From JBBRDU01 sp038203615 (GTDB lineage Bacteria; Verrucomicrobiota; Verrucomicrobiia; Chthoniobacterales; UBA10450): DNA of 64,000 bases. Of this stretch, positions 33,851-42,353 are shown piece after piece. How positions within the stretch are numbered: position 1 is the stretch's first letter; every line of letters begins with the position of its first letter. The notes under the pieces are model-generated. The model worked only from the letters and a program-made list of their open reading frames with translations, was not told where the DNA came from and made no database searches. Position numbers and translations under genes: made by a program. The stretch lies in contig JBBRDU010000006.1 of NCBI GenBank assembly GCA_038203615.1, positions 1 through 64,000 of the forward strand, given 5' to 3'.

Positions 33851-34891
33851 TTAATCCGGGTAGATCAACAGGCGCATCAACTGTTGGCCGTATGGGGTGA
33901 GAACGCCGCGACCGTTCCGGCCCGCCACTGCGCCGCGCGTCACCAGCGTGTAATCGACCGGGCTTTTCTTCACATAGGTCAGCTCCGGCGCAGTCACCTG
34001 TTTGTCGGTTGGCTGGATCTGCAACGGTATGCCGGACCGATTGAACGATACTTCCCATGACGCGCTGTGCGCACCGGCCCGGCCCCGCAGCATCCACGGA
34101 TAAAGTTTGGGCAGCTCGAAATGGGCCGACCGCGGCACGGTCACTTTGTAGAATGTTTCTTCGCCCTCGAAAAACTGCGGGATGGTCAGGGCAGGATTTT
34201 TACGCAGGGCAAGATAGAGCCGCGCAAGATCGAGCCCGGTCAGGTTGATGCCATTGTAGATGCCGTTGTGATTCGGATCGTTTTTGTAAGTGGCATCGTG
34301 CCATGCCTCGAAGTGATGACTGAGCAGCAAATTCAATTCGAGATGAACGTGCGCGCGTTCGCGGTTGAGGCCGACGCCGGTGTAACCCATTACCGCAATC
34401 GGTTCGCCCTTTTGCACTTCCTCTCCCGGATGAACCCGCACTATGCTGAGGTGCCCGTACAAACTGTAGTAGCTCGATCCATCCCAGCGGTGCTCGATTA
34501 CGACGTAGCGGCCGTAGTTGGAATATCCCGGGACGGGATTCACGTGCACGACCCGGCCCGCAGCGATGGCATGAATTTCATCGGTCGGTTCGCCTTGGGC
34601 GTCGCGTTGCAGGGGCCGGATGTCCATCCCTTCGTGAAACCGGGTGTAGATCAGACCGGCCGATGTCTGGATCGGGTCGCGCACGAAGCCGTATTGCCCG
34701 CCTTCCCATGGCGTGGATTTTTCTCCTTTGTAATCGCGTTCTATATATTGATAAAAAGCGGGGCCATCGTGGCGGAAGAGCGCGTCGTTTTCCGTCGGCA
34801 ATCCCAGATCCAGCGTCGTTTTTTCGGTTTGTCCGGCCAGGTCGAACACTGGCAGAATGAGCACCGCAAGTGCCCCCAGGAACACCTTCAT
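33851..34891 (-). CDS. M23-family metallopeptidase (LytM-like), secreted
   Basis: 346 residues with a signal peptide (FLGALAVLILPVFDLAG). The LytM domain in the middle has RFHEGMDIRPLQ (first zinc His and Asp), VVHVNPVPGYSNYGRYVVIEH, YSLYGHLS and RAHVHLELN (second zinc H-x-H). A C-terminal domain of about 150 residues has no recognised family. It probably cuts peptidoglycan cross-bridges or a related substrate in the periplasm. The next gene upstream on the same strand ends four bases before this start, so the two form an operon. Confidence 0.88.
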   Translation of the reverse strand: MKVFLGALAVLILPVFDLAGQTEKTTLDLGLPTENDALFRHDGPAFYQYIERDYKGEKSTPWEGGQYGFVRDPIQTSAGLIYTRFHEGMDIRPLQRDAQGEPTDEIHAIAAGRVVHVNPVPGYSNYGRYVVIEHRWDGSSYYSLYGHLSIVRVHPGEEVQKGEPIAVMGYTGVGLNRERAHVHLELNLLLSHHFEAWHDATYKNDPNHNGIYNGINLTGLDLARLYLALRKNPALTIPQFFEGEETFYKVTVPRSAHFELPKLYPWMLRGRAGAHSASWEVSFNRSGIPLQIQPTDKQVTAPELTYVKKSPVDYTLVTRGAVAGRNGRGVLTPYGQQLMRLLIYPD

Positions 34892-34895
34892 GCGA

Positions 34896-35369
34896 CTAGC
34901 GGCGGTCTTTTTTTGGCCCGATCAGGCGCCAGTCTTTTTTCATCAATTGCAGATCTGCCGCGGTCAATCCGGAACGGATGTAGATTTTTCCATCGGAGAC
35001 CCGCTTATCGATTTGCAGCTCAGGGAGGGCCCGGCCGTTCATGAAGAGGAAGAGATAACCGCCGTTATGTTCCACGCTGAGCGTATCGAGAGCGATGCGC
35101 CCATGATCGTCGAGCTGGAGCAGCGCGCCAAAAGTGCCGTCGTCGGCCTGGTAAGCGCGAAAGCCAACGACTTCCTGCTCGGTGATGCTGGCTGCCTTTT
35201 GGATGGCCACCTGTTTGCCGGAGACTTGGGCACGCACGGAGGTGGAGAAGACCTCCGTATCGTGAGGATTGGCCTCGGCATGAACGCGGAAAACGCAATG
35301 GCGCGATTTGCCTTCGGCCGGGAGCAGAGTAAGCAGGATCAAGATCGCGCTCGCGCACAAAGGCTTCAT
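34896..35369 (-). CDS. Secreted protein of unknown function upstream of the M23 gene
   Basis: 157 residues from the ATG at 35369 (MKPLCASAILILLTLLPAEG, a signal peptide); the longer frame is antisense to the divergent gene and was rejected. The mature part has beta-rich stretches such as FGALLQLDDHGRIALDTLSVEHNGGYLFLFMNGRALPEL and ends with basic residues (KKDRR). It is four bases upstream of the peptidase gene. A partner or regulator of the peptidase is possible; I recognise no family. Confidence 0.7.
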   Translation of the reverse strand: MKPLCASAILILLTLLPAEGKSRHCVFRVHAEANPHDTEVFSTSVRAQVSGKQVAIQKAASITEQEVVGFRAYQADDGTFGALLQLDDHGRIALDTLSVEHNGGYLFLFMNGRALPELQIDKRVSDGKIYIRSGLTAADLQLMKKDWRLIGPKKDRR

Positions 35370-35424
35370 GGCGGATTGATAAAGGGTTTGACAGGATTTG
35401 CAACGTTTGCTGTTTAACGCGCTC

Positions 35425-36057
35425 ATGAAATGCGGCTTTAGTTTACTGGTTGCGGTGTTTCTGCCGCTGGCCCTCGGGTGGGCGCAGGAGGAAAGACCAT
35501 CCTCGGCGGCCGACTCGGCTTCAACCGGGGCCGTGCGGGAACCAGCTGCGGCACCCGCCCCGTCCGATGCCCCGGCGTCTTCTTTTCCTTCCAAGTCCGC
35601 GCCACCCAAGCGCAGCCTCTTCAACCGGGTGCTGCACCCGTTCTCTGGCGGCGCCACGGATGCGCCGCCCAAATATAAGGATCCCAAACTGCGCGGGCTG
35701 ACCCTGGTCATGCAGGTGTCGCCCCAGCCGGTTAAGCTGTCGGAGGTGCGTCAGCTCGAAATCAAGGCAACCCTGACCAACAAAGGCAAGAAAGACGTAG
35801 AACTGAATTTTGGCACCGACCAGCGGATCGAGATTTACCTGATGAATTCGGCGGACGTCGTCCTGACAAAGTGGTCTGAGAACCACGCCGTGGCGGATAA
35901 GCCGGGGACGGTCCTGATCAACCAGGATGAACACATCGAGTACAACGAAAAGATTTCCACGCGCGAGTTGACGCGGGACAAGGTGTTCGTGGCGGAAGTT
36001 TTCTTTCCGCAATATCCGGAACTGCGTGTCCGCCAGAAATTCCTGACCGCGCCGTGA
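35425..36057 (+). CDS. Exported protein with BsuPI-like domain
   Basis: 210 residues from the ATG at 35425. The signal peptide is FSLLVAVFLPLALGWA, followed by a Pro/Ala/Ser-rich linker of about 60 residues. The C-terminal 120 residues (LEIKATLTNKGKKDVELNF, RIEIYLMNS, VLTKWSENHAV) have the strand pattern of the BsuPI/intracellular proteinase inhibitor fold, an immunoglobulin-like sandwich. The role is unknown. Its TGA stop overlaps the GTG start of the PHP gene (GTGA), so they are translationally coupled. Confidence 0.65.
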   Translation: MKCGFSLLVAVFLPLALGWAQEERPSSAADSASTGAVREPAAAPAPSDAPASSFPSKSAPPKRSLFNRVLHPFSGGATDAPPKYKDPKLRGLTLVMQVSPQPVKLSEVRQLEIKATLTNKGKKDVELNFGTDQRIEIYLMNSADVVLTKWSENHAVADKPGTVLINQDEHIEYNEKISTRELTRDKVFVAEVFFPQYPELRVRQKFLTAP

Positions 36058-36851
36058 GTGCGCGTCTCTTTGCGGATTATCACAGCCACCCGCAGGGCCA
36101 CCGGGTTCAGACCTACTCGCAGGAACTTTTGCAGCCCTGGGTCGATCGCGCGCGGGAACGCGGCCTGACTGACATTGCCTTCACCGATCACGATCGTTAT
36201 CACGAGGGCGTCGTCTTTGATGAGATCGACCGACTACGCGAACAAAATCCGGACATCAAAATTCGGGCCGGCCTCGAACTGGACAACGATCCCGTGCACT
36301 CGGCCATGGGCCGCCGATGGGTGGAGGATCACTGGGCGAAGCTCGATTTCGTTCTCGGCTCCATTCATTTCCTGGAGCGCGATGATGAAATGTTTGATTC
36401 GGTCCCGGCCGGCGCCGCGCAATTCGAAGGTCGGGATATTGATGCGATGTATGTCGACTATCTGCGACGGGTGCGCGAGATGGCGGCGAGCGGCCTGGTC
36501 GATTGTTTGGCGCACGTGGATTTGATCAAGATCCATGGGCATAGGCCCAACGGTGAAATCAAGGCGATCTTCGAAGAGACGCTCGAGTTCATCCGTGCGC
36601 GTCATCTGGCCATCGAGTTGTCGACGGCCGGCTGGCGCAAACCGGTGGGGGAGCTCTATCCGTCCGAAGGAATTATCGAGCTGGCCATGGAGAAGGGGAT
36701 TCCTTGCACGACCGCTTCCGACGCGCATTCGTACGCGCAACTGGCCGAAGGCTTCGAACGGTTGGCCGACAAGATGTCGGCGCTCGGTCTTTCCCAGGTT
36801 TCGATCTTCGAAAAGCACAAACGCCAGACGCGCGTTCTGTGCACGCTGTAG
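36054..36851 (+). CDS. PHP-domain phosphoesterase (histidinol-phosphatase-like)
   Basis: 265 residues from a GTG that overlaps the stop of the preceding gene. PHP metal-binding motifs are in order: FADYHSHPQGH, AFTDHDRYHEG, RAGLELD, FVLGSIHFL, LAHVDLIKIHG and TTASDAHS. HisK-type histidinol phosphatases and general PHP phosphatases share this layout. Since no his genes are nearby, the substrate is open. A perfect 9-bp inverted repeat follows at the convergent junction with ybaB. Confidence 0.85.
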   Translation: MSARLFADYHSHPQGHRVQTYSQELLQPWVDRARERGLTDIAFTDHDRYHEGVVFDEIDRLREQNPDIKIRAGLELDNDPVHSAMGRRWVEDHWAKLDFVLGSIHFLERDDEMFDSVPAGAAQFEGRDIDAMYVDYLRRVREMAASGLVDCLAHVDLIKIHGHRPNGEIKAIFEETLEFIRARHLAIELSTAGWRKPVGELYPSEGIIELAMEKGIPCTTASDAHSYAQLAEGFERLADKMSALGLSQVSIFEKHKRQTRVLCTL

Positions 36852-36886
36852 CGACGCGTGGGGGTTGTCCGGACCACCGTCGCTAC
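36848..36886. terminator. Inverted repeat between convergent genes, possible terminator or REP
   Basis: GTAGCGACG at one end and CGTCGCTAC at the other, separated by 21 bases. No T-run follows on either strand, so it may be a REP-type palindrome that also blocks read-through between the PHP gene and ybaB. Confidence 0.5.
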
Positions 36887-37194
36887 GAGCCGAGCCCTGG
36901 GATGCCGAGCCCGCCGGTGATCTTGGTCATTTCGGATTGAGCCAGGGCTTTGCCCTGCTCGATCGCGCTCTTCACCCCGTTCAGCACCACTTCCTCCAGA
37001 AATTCCACGTCGTTCGGATCAACAATGTCCTTATCGATCTTGATCGATAGAACGTCGCCCGCTCCGTTGGCTGTCACCTTTACTTTTCCGCCGCCGGCGC
37101 TCACCTCCACGGTCTTCTCCTCGAGCTCGGCCTGGGTCTTGGCCATTTGCTCCTGCATCTTCTGCGCCTGCTTCATGATCTTGTTCAAATTCAT
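36883..37194 (-). CDS. YbaB/EbfC-family nucleoid-associated protein
   Basis: 103 residues. The N-terminal helix MNLNKIMKQAQKMQEQMAKTQ and the central VEVSAGGGKVKVTANGAGDV are the family signature. It binds DNA as a dimer. It lies just downstream of dnaX on the same strand, the dnaX-ybaB order kept in most bacteria (recR usually follows but is not here; a divergent-facing PHP gene lies next instead). Confidence 0.93.
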   Translation of the reverse strand: MNLNKIMKQAQKMQEQMAKTQAELEEKTVEVSAGGGKVKVTANGAGDVLSIKIDKDIVDPNDVEFLEEVVLNGVKSAIEQGKALAQSEMTKITGGLGIPGLGS

Positions 37195-37277
37195 AACCTT
37201 AAATTCTCAATTCAATTTTGGCCCGTACCTCAATCCTCTCCCTGAGGGAGGGGAGGACGCGAAGCGCCCGGTGAGGG

Positions 37278-38948
37278 TCAGCTTTTAATTTCGCCTTTAA
37301 ACATTTCGAGCGCTTCCTGGATGAGCGGATCGTCTTTGTAATTCTGCGCCTTTTCCGTCTCGCCCGCTTTCGTATTCCTGGTCTCCAACCCCTCCTTCGC
37401 CTCCAGTTTCAGCGCCCATTCCTGACCGCTCATCTCTTTCAGAAGACTCTCCAGTTGCTTGCGATTACTCGTCGTCGCCAGGGTTTCGATGGCCGACTTT
37501 TGATCAGGCGGATAGCCCAGCACGAAGCTTCGCCCTTCGGCCCGGATCACAGCAAGTGAATCCACCAAGGTCCGAAGGAAACCGCGCGCCGCCACTTTGG
37601 CGGAGACGGCTGTCCAGACGGCAGCGGCATCGACCGAGCGGGGCGGTTCCGCCGCGGGTTTTTCGTCCGCTGCTTTTTCCGCGACCCGCGCAGCCGGTTT
37701 CGTTTCCGGAGCAGGCGCCACCGCAGCCTTGAACAAAGGGGCTTTGGCAGGAACCGTTTCCGCTTTCTTCGCCGGCGCTGACCTGGCCGACGGCGTCGCC
37801 GTCGGGGTCTTGCCCTCTCGCAGCGCATTCAAATTTTCTATGACCTGGTTCAGCGTCACCTGGCTGAGGCTTTGGATCGCTTTGATCAGGGCCACCTCGA
37901 AATGCAGTTTTTTGTTCGGCGCCCATTTCATGCGGCCCTCCGCTTCGGCGAACTGATCAATCAACTCGAGCAGCCGGTCGGTCTCGATCAACTGCGCCTG
38001 GGAGCCGAGCGAAGTTTGAGAATCCGCGTCCACCTCTGCGCTGAGCGCGTCCGGTTTCACCTTAAAGACAAGCAGATCGCGCAAGTAACTGATGAGATCC
38101 GACATCATCCGCATCATGTCCTTGCCGGATTCCGATTCGTCGTGCAAAAGCTGCACCGCGTCGGCGGTGGCGCCACGCAGGATCTTTTCGGTGAAATTCG
38201 CGACCGTCTGTTGGCTGGTGAATCCGAAAACTTTGAGCACATCGGCTTCCGCGATGGCTTCGCCGCAGAAAGCGACCAGCTGATCGAGCATTGATTCGGC
38301 GTCGCGCAGGCCGCCCTCGGCTCCGCGCGCGATGGATTGAGCGGCCGCCGCTTCCAGCGTGATTTTTTCCTGGCCCGCGATGTATTGCAGGTGATCGGCG
38401 ATGAGATTGGTCGGAATCCGGTGGAGATCGAAGCGCTGGCAGCGGCTCAGGATGGTCGGGAGCACTTTTTGCGGCTCGGTCGTGGCAAAAATAAATTTCA
38501 CGTGCGCGGGCGGCTCTTCCAATGTCTTGAGCAAAGCGTTGAAGGCCGCCGCCGACAGCATGTGGACCTCGTCGATCAGGTAGATCTTGTATTTTCCCTT
38601 GGCCGGGGCGTAGCGCACGTTGTCGCGCAACTCGCGCACATCTTCAACGCTGTTGTTGCTGGCACCGTCGATTTCGATGACGTCGAGGCTGTTTCCGGCC
38701 GTAATCTCCTTGCAGTTATCGCACACGCCACAGGGCGTAACGGTCGGTCCATGGATGCAGTTGAGCGCTTTGGCCAGGATGCGGGCGGTCGAAGTTTTGC
38801 CCACTCCGCGCGGCCCGACAAAAAGGTAGGCGTGGGCCAGGCGGTTCTGCGCGACCGCGTTTTTGAGCGTTTGGGCGACATGGCCCTGCCCGACCAGGTC
38901 GTCGAATGTTTGCGGCCGGTATTTCCTGGCGAAGACCTGATACGTCAC
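37278..38948 (-). CDS. dnaX: DNA polymerase III gamma/tau subunit
   Basis: 556 residues. AAA+ clamp-loader motifs: Walker A FVGPRGVGKTSTARILAKALNC, a four-cysteine zinc site (C...CGVCDNC), DEVHMLS Walker B, and TILSRCQRFD sensor/arginine-finger region. The domain III region and a Pro/Ala-rich linker follow, then a shorter tau-like C-terminal domain. It loads the beta clamp and holds the replisome together. Length is between gamma and full tau of E. coli; I did not find a sure frameshift site. ybaB follows downstream. Confidence 0.95.
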   Translation of the reverse strand: MTYQVFARKYRPQTFDDLVGQGHVAQTLKNAVAQNRLAHAYLFVGPRGVGKTSTARILAKALNCIHGPTVTPCGVCDNCKEITAGNSLDVIEIDGASNNSVEDVRELRDNVRYAPAKGKYKIYLIDEVHMLSAAAFNALLKTLEEPPAHVKFIFATTEPQKVLPTILSRCQRFDLHRIPTNLIADHLQYIAGQEKITLEAAAAQSIARGAEGGLRDAESMLDQLVAFCGEAIAEADVLKVFGFTSQQTVANFTEKILRGATADAVQLLHDESESGKDMMRMMSDLISYLRDLLVFKVKPDALSAEVDADSQTSLGSQAQLIETDRLLELIDQFAEAEGRMKWAPNKKLHFEVALIKAIQSLSQVTLNQVIENLNALREGKTPTATPSARSAPAKKAETVPAKAPLFKAAVAPAPETKPAARVAEKAADEKPAAEPPRSVDAAAVWTAVSAKVAARGFLRTLVDSLAVIRAEGRSFVLGYPPDQKSAIETLATTSNRKQLESLLKEMSGQEWALKLEAKEGLETRNTKAGETEKAQNYKDDPLIQEALEMFKGEIKS

Positions 38949-39185
38949 AACAAAACCTTAGCCTGTCCGGAATAGGGCGAAAGACCAAAGATGAAGAAGA
39001 AGGGGCAACCGCTCAACCCGCGGGGCGCGTGACTAGGTAGACGCGGCTTCCAGCCGCGTGGCCAGAGGGCAAAGCGGCAGGATGCCGCTTCTACTTGGTT
39101 GCGAGGGGGTCGCGCTTTAGCATCATACGGCGCGGAGTGAAGGAGGGCCTGCGCAGGGCTGGTTAGCTTCGGAACGCTGGAACTA
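38949..39185. repeat. Repeat-containing gap between dnaX and the PLD-like gene
   Basis: CGCGGCTTCCAGCCGCG and AAAGCGGCAGGATGCCGCTTCTAC are adjacent palindromes of the GTAGAAGCGGC type. The rest holds the two divergent promoters; I can not place them with confidence. Confidence 0.55.
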
Positions 39186-40271
39186 ATGGAAACAAAATCA
39201 TCTGAGGAACTCTCCGTTTTCTTTTTGGCGGAGGGCGAGCAAACGGCGAATTCCGTCATGGGCCGTCTGGTGGAATTTATCAGGGGCGCGCGGCGAAGCC
39301 TGGACTTCGCTCTTTACGACATGCGTTTGGGCGACGGGTTAAAAAATCAACTGGCCGCGGCCTTGCGCGAGCGAGCCGCCCAAGGCGTAAAAATCAGGAT
39401 CTGCTTCGATGGGGACAAATCGCTCCAGCAGAATCTAGCCATGGGTCAGGACCCGGCGGCGCCCGGCACGAGCGCGGCCGTGGAGTCGTTAGGCTACCCC
39501 TGGCGGCGCATCGCCGGGACAAAACTGATGCATCACAAATTCATCGTGCGCGATGGCACGGCTGTCTGGACGGGCTCGCTCAACCTGACGGATGACGCCT
39601 TCGCCCTGATGGAGAACAACGTGCTCCAGATTGCTTCCGAAGCGCTGGCCGGCTATTACGCCGAGGATTTCGAGCAGTTATGGGAGAAAGAGAACTTCGA
39701 GAATACAGGTGACATCCAAACGGTGCCGGTCACCCTCACCTTCGCCAATCAACCGGCCATGGCGCGGGTCATGTTTTCTCCGGGTGGCGGTCTGGCCATT
39801 GACGAAGAGATCGCGCGGCGCGTGGGTCAGGCACAGCGGCGCGTCCGCATCTGCAGCCTGCTCATTAACTCTGGCACGTTGATTGGCGCGCTCCAATCCC
39901 TTCTCACCACCGGGCGCGTGCCGGTGGATGGCCTCTATGATCGAACCCAGATGAGCGATGTTTACCGGCAATGGCAGCGGGTGCCGCAGAATCATTGGAA
40001 AGTTCCGGCGCTGCACGACCTGATCGCGCGCGCCGGCCTCGTGGGAAAAGATTCAACCCCCTACACGCCCTCGGGCCGGCACGATTTCATGCACAACAAG
40101 ATTCTGTTGATCGACGACACGGTCATCACTGGCTCCTACAATTTCTCGCGCAGCGCGCAATTCAACGCGGAGAATATCCTCTTCATCGAAAGCGCAGCGC
40201 TGGGCGAAACCTACAGCGCCTACATCGACCACCTGATCGCCAAGTACCGAACGAAAGAACAGAACCAGTGA
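39186..40271 (+). CDS. Phospholipase D-like protein
   Basis: 361 residues with two HKD motifs, each followed by the usual Asn-containing block: HHKFIVRDGTAVWTGSLNLTDD and HNKILLIDDTVITGSYNFSRSAQFNAEN. This is the two-lobe PLD fold as in cardiolipin synthases, bacterial nucleases and PLDs. No signal peptide or membrane segment is evident at the N-terminus, so it probably acts in the cytoplasm; a nuclease or phosphatidyl transferase are both possible. It precedes a P1 peptidase gene by about 140 bp. Confidence 0.85.
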   Translation: METKSSEELSVFFLAEGEQTANSVMGRLVEFIRGARRSLDFALYDMRLGDGLKNQLAAALRERAAQGVKIRICFDGDKSLQQNLAMGQDPAAPGTSAAVESLGYPWRRIAGTKLMHHKFIVRDGTAVWTGSLNLTDDAFALMENNVLQIASEALAGYYAEDFEQLWEKENFENTGDIQTVPVTLTFANQPAMARVMFSPGGGLAIDEEIARRVGQAQRRVRICSLLINSGTLIGALQSLLTTGRVPVDGLYDRTQMSDVYRQWQRVPQNHWKVPALHDLIARAGLVGKDSTPYTPSGRHDFMHNKILLIDDTVITGSYNFSRSAQFNAENILFIESAALGETYSAYIDHLIAKYRTKEQNQ

Positions 40272-40408
40272 GGGGATTCGTTCTCTCACAGGCTCTCAGG
40301 GGTTGGGATCGGCGTTCACAGACCACCCCTATAGAAGACGCGAGGCGCTCCCACTCCGAATTGAGCGTTGGACGTGGAGGGTTGAACATTGAACGTTTGC
40401 TCGCTCTT

Positions 40409-41680
40409 ATGAAAACATGCGTGCTCCTGCTCGTAGTCGTAGTCGTAGTCGATTCCTCGGCACGCGAGCCCATCAAGTCGCCTCCTCCAAAAATCCAACC
40501 GCCGGCCGTCTCGATCGATCAGCCCGTGCGCGCCCGCGATCTCGGCATTCCCTTCGACGGTGTCCCGGGCCCCTTGAACGCGATCACGGACATCACAGGA
40601 GTCGAGGTGGGTTACACCACGCTGGTCAGCGGCGAAGGCAAAACGGAAGTCGGCAAGGGACCGGTCCGCACCGGCGTCACCGTCGTCCTTCCTCGCGGAC
40701 ACGCCTCCCTGAACGATCCCGTTTATGCCGGCACTTTCAGCCTCAATGGAAACGGCGAGATGACCGGCACGGCGTGGGTGGAAGAGAGCGGATTTCTGGA
40801 AGGTCCCGTTGTCATGACGAATACGCACAGCGTCGGCGTGGCCCGCGACGCGGTCATCGCGTGGCGGATCCATCACGGCGCAGCCGACAACACCGGCTAC
40901 TGGTGGAGCCTGCCTGTCGTGGCGGAAACGTGGGACGGTTATCTCAATGACATCAATGGATTTCATGTGAAGCCTGCAGACGTCTTTCATGCGCTTGATA
41001 TGGCCCACAGCGGCCCGATCGAGGAGGGAAGCGTGGGCGGTGGGACCGGGATGATTTGTTACGAGTTCAAGGGCGGGGTGGGGACCGCGTCGCGCAAGAT
41101 CACGATCAAGTCGGACAAAAAATCGGCGGGAGAAACCTACACCGCAGGGGTTCTGGTCCAGGCGAATTGCGGTCGTCGACCAAACCTAACCATTGCCGGA
41201 GTGCCGGTGGGCAAGGAAATCCCGGAGAACGCAGTCTTCAGCCAGGAAAACGGATCGATCATTATCGTGGTTGCGACGGACGCTCCATTATTGCCGCACC
41301 AACTCAAACGTTTGGCACGTCGGGCGTCTCTCGGGTTGGCCCGGACCGGAAGTTATTCCGGCAACGGATCGGGCGATCTTTTCATCGCTTTTTCGACGGC
41401 CAATCCAAAGGTGGCGGACCCGGACCGGGTGACGCACGCGGTCGAAACGATTCCTAACGACCTGCTGGATCCGATGTTTGAAGGCGTGGTGCAGGCGACC
41501 GAGGAAGCGATCGTCAATGCGCTGGTCGATCAGAAAGAAGATTCGGCCGGGTCGATCGCGTGGCACGCCGACGAAAAAACGGGGAACCGTTTTTTCGTGG
41601 GCGCGAACGAGCATCGGGTAGAAGCTCTGTCGCATGCGCGTCTGCAGGAGCTTATGCGGGGTCGCGCGGGGGCTCGATAA
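40409..41680 (+). CDS. P1-family (DmpA-like) peptidase
   Basis: 423 residues from the ATG at 40409; the much longer frame runs back over the PLD gene and was rejected. A short signal peptide (TCVLLLVVVVVVDSSA) is followed by the DmpA core: ARDLGIPFDGVPGPLNAITDI, VMTNTHSVGVARDAV, VGGGTGMICYEFKGG, and ARTGSYSGNGSGDLFIAF. The Gly-Ser of SGNGSGD is the autoprocessing site that yields two chains, with Ser as N-terminal nucleophile. Such enzymes release N-terminal D- or beta-amino acids. Periplasmic location is inferred. Confidence 0.88.
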   Translation: MKTCVLLLVVVVVVDSSAREPIKSPPPKIQPPAVSIDQPVRARDLGIPFDGVPGPLNAITDITGVEVGYTTLVSGEGKTEVGKGPVRTGVTVVLPRGHASLNDPVYAGTFSLNGNGEMTGTAWVEESGFLEGPVVMTNTHSVGVARDAVIAWRIHHGAADNTGYWWSLPVVAETWDGYLNDINGFHVKPADVFHALDMAHSGPIEEGSVGGGTGMICYEFKGGVGTASRKITIKSDKKSAGETYTAGVLVQANCGRRPNLTIAGVPVGKEIPENAVFSQENGSIIIVVATDAPLLPHQLKRLARRASLGLARTGSYSGNGSGDLFIAFSTANPKVADPDRVTHAVETIPNDLLDPMFEGVVQATEEAIVNALVDQKEDSAGSIAWHADEKTGNRFFVGANEHRVEALSHARLQELMRGRAGAR

Positions 41681-42353
41681 GCGACAGAGCGCTTGGGAGA
41701 TCCCTCGCTAGCGCTCGGGCTGACAACCGATGAGCGTGGGAGCGGCGCTCCAGGTCAGGGTCTATGACCGACTCGGGGATCCGGAAGAGATTCGGCGGTC
41801 GTCCGCCTTCGCCGCGCTGCGGCGGGAGAAGCAAACCTCCGTTAAAGAAGAAGCCCGTTAGTGGGCGTAGCGGGGCAGAGAAAGATTGGAGCGTCGTTCG
41901 AGCTGGCGGCTCGATTTCACCGGTCCGGATCCGCGCGTGGCTTTGCGCGCAACGGCGGGTGTATCGGCGGCGACGATGCGAACACTGACGCAGGCATCGC
42001 TCGGATCCTGGTCGGCGAAGCGCCGTTCCCATTGGCGGCGAGCATCTTCCAGTAGACGTTGGAAATTATGGCCAAGCGCCCGCTGCAGACCTTGGCTGGT
42101 CTCGACTTTCGTTAGGTCGGTGATGATGAGTCCAAGCGTTTTCACGGCATGGATAACGGCAGCATATTCCAAGCCCTTGCGCGGGGCGTTCGAGGGGCGA
42201 GGACACGGCGCGGGGCGCTGGTCGTCCGCCAAGTTTCTGCGGGAGAGTTGCTTACTCGGCGGGCTGCCCCTTGGTCCGTGCACGGTGTCAATTTCGTCAG
42301 CGAGGCGGTTTCCTCAGTTGTGAGAGTGCTTGGGTGGAGTAATCTCACAACAG
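41681..42353. other. Gap with one doubtful reverse-strand ORF
   Basis: About 670 bp without a clear gene. A reverse-strand frame (41858-42283) has a helical stretch (HAVKTLGLIITDLTKVETSQ, LQRALGHNFQRLLEDARRQWERRF) that looks protein-like, but the start is unclear and its first third is poor. It may be a degraded gene. The first 60 bases after the peptidase gene carry a GAGCGCTTGGGAGATCCCTCGCTAGCGCTC palindrome. Confidence 0.4.

Noticed and set aside
34896..35711. Long 271-codon reading of the secreted protein gene
   Set aside because: The first 114 codons lie antisense to the divergent BsuPI-like gene; the internal ATG at 35369 gives a proper signal peptide.
39118..39185. Possible signal recognition particle RNA upstream of dnaX
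   Set aside because: The gap next to dnaX is a common place for it, but the conserved GGAAGGAAGC-type loop and hairpin are absent.
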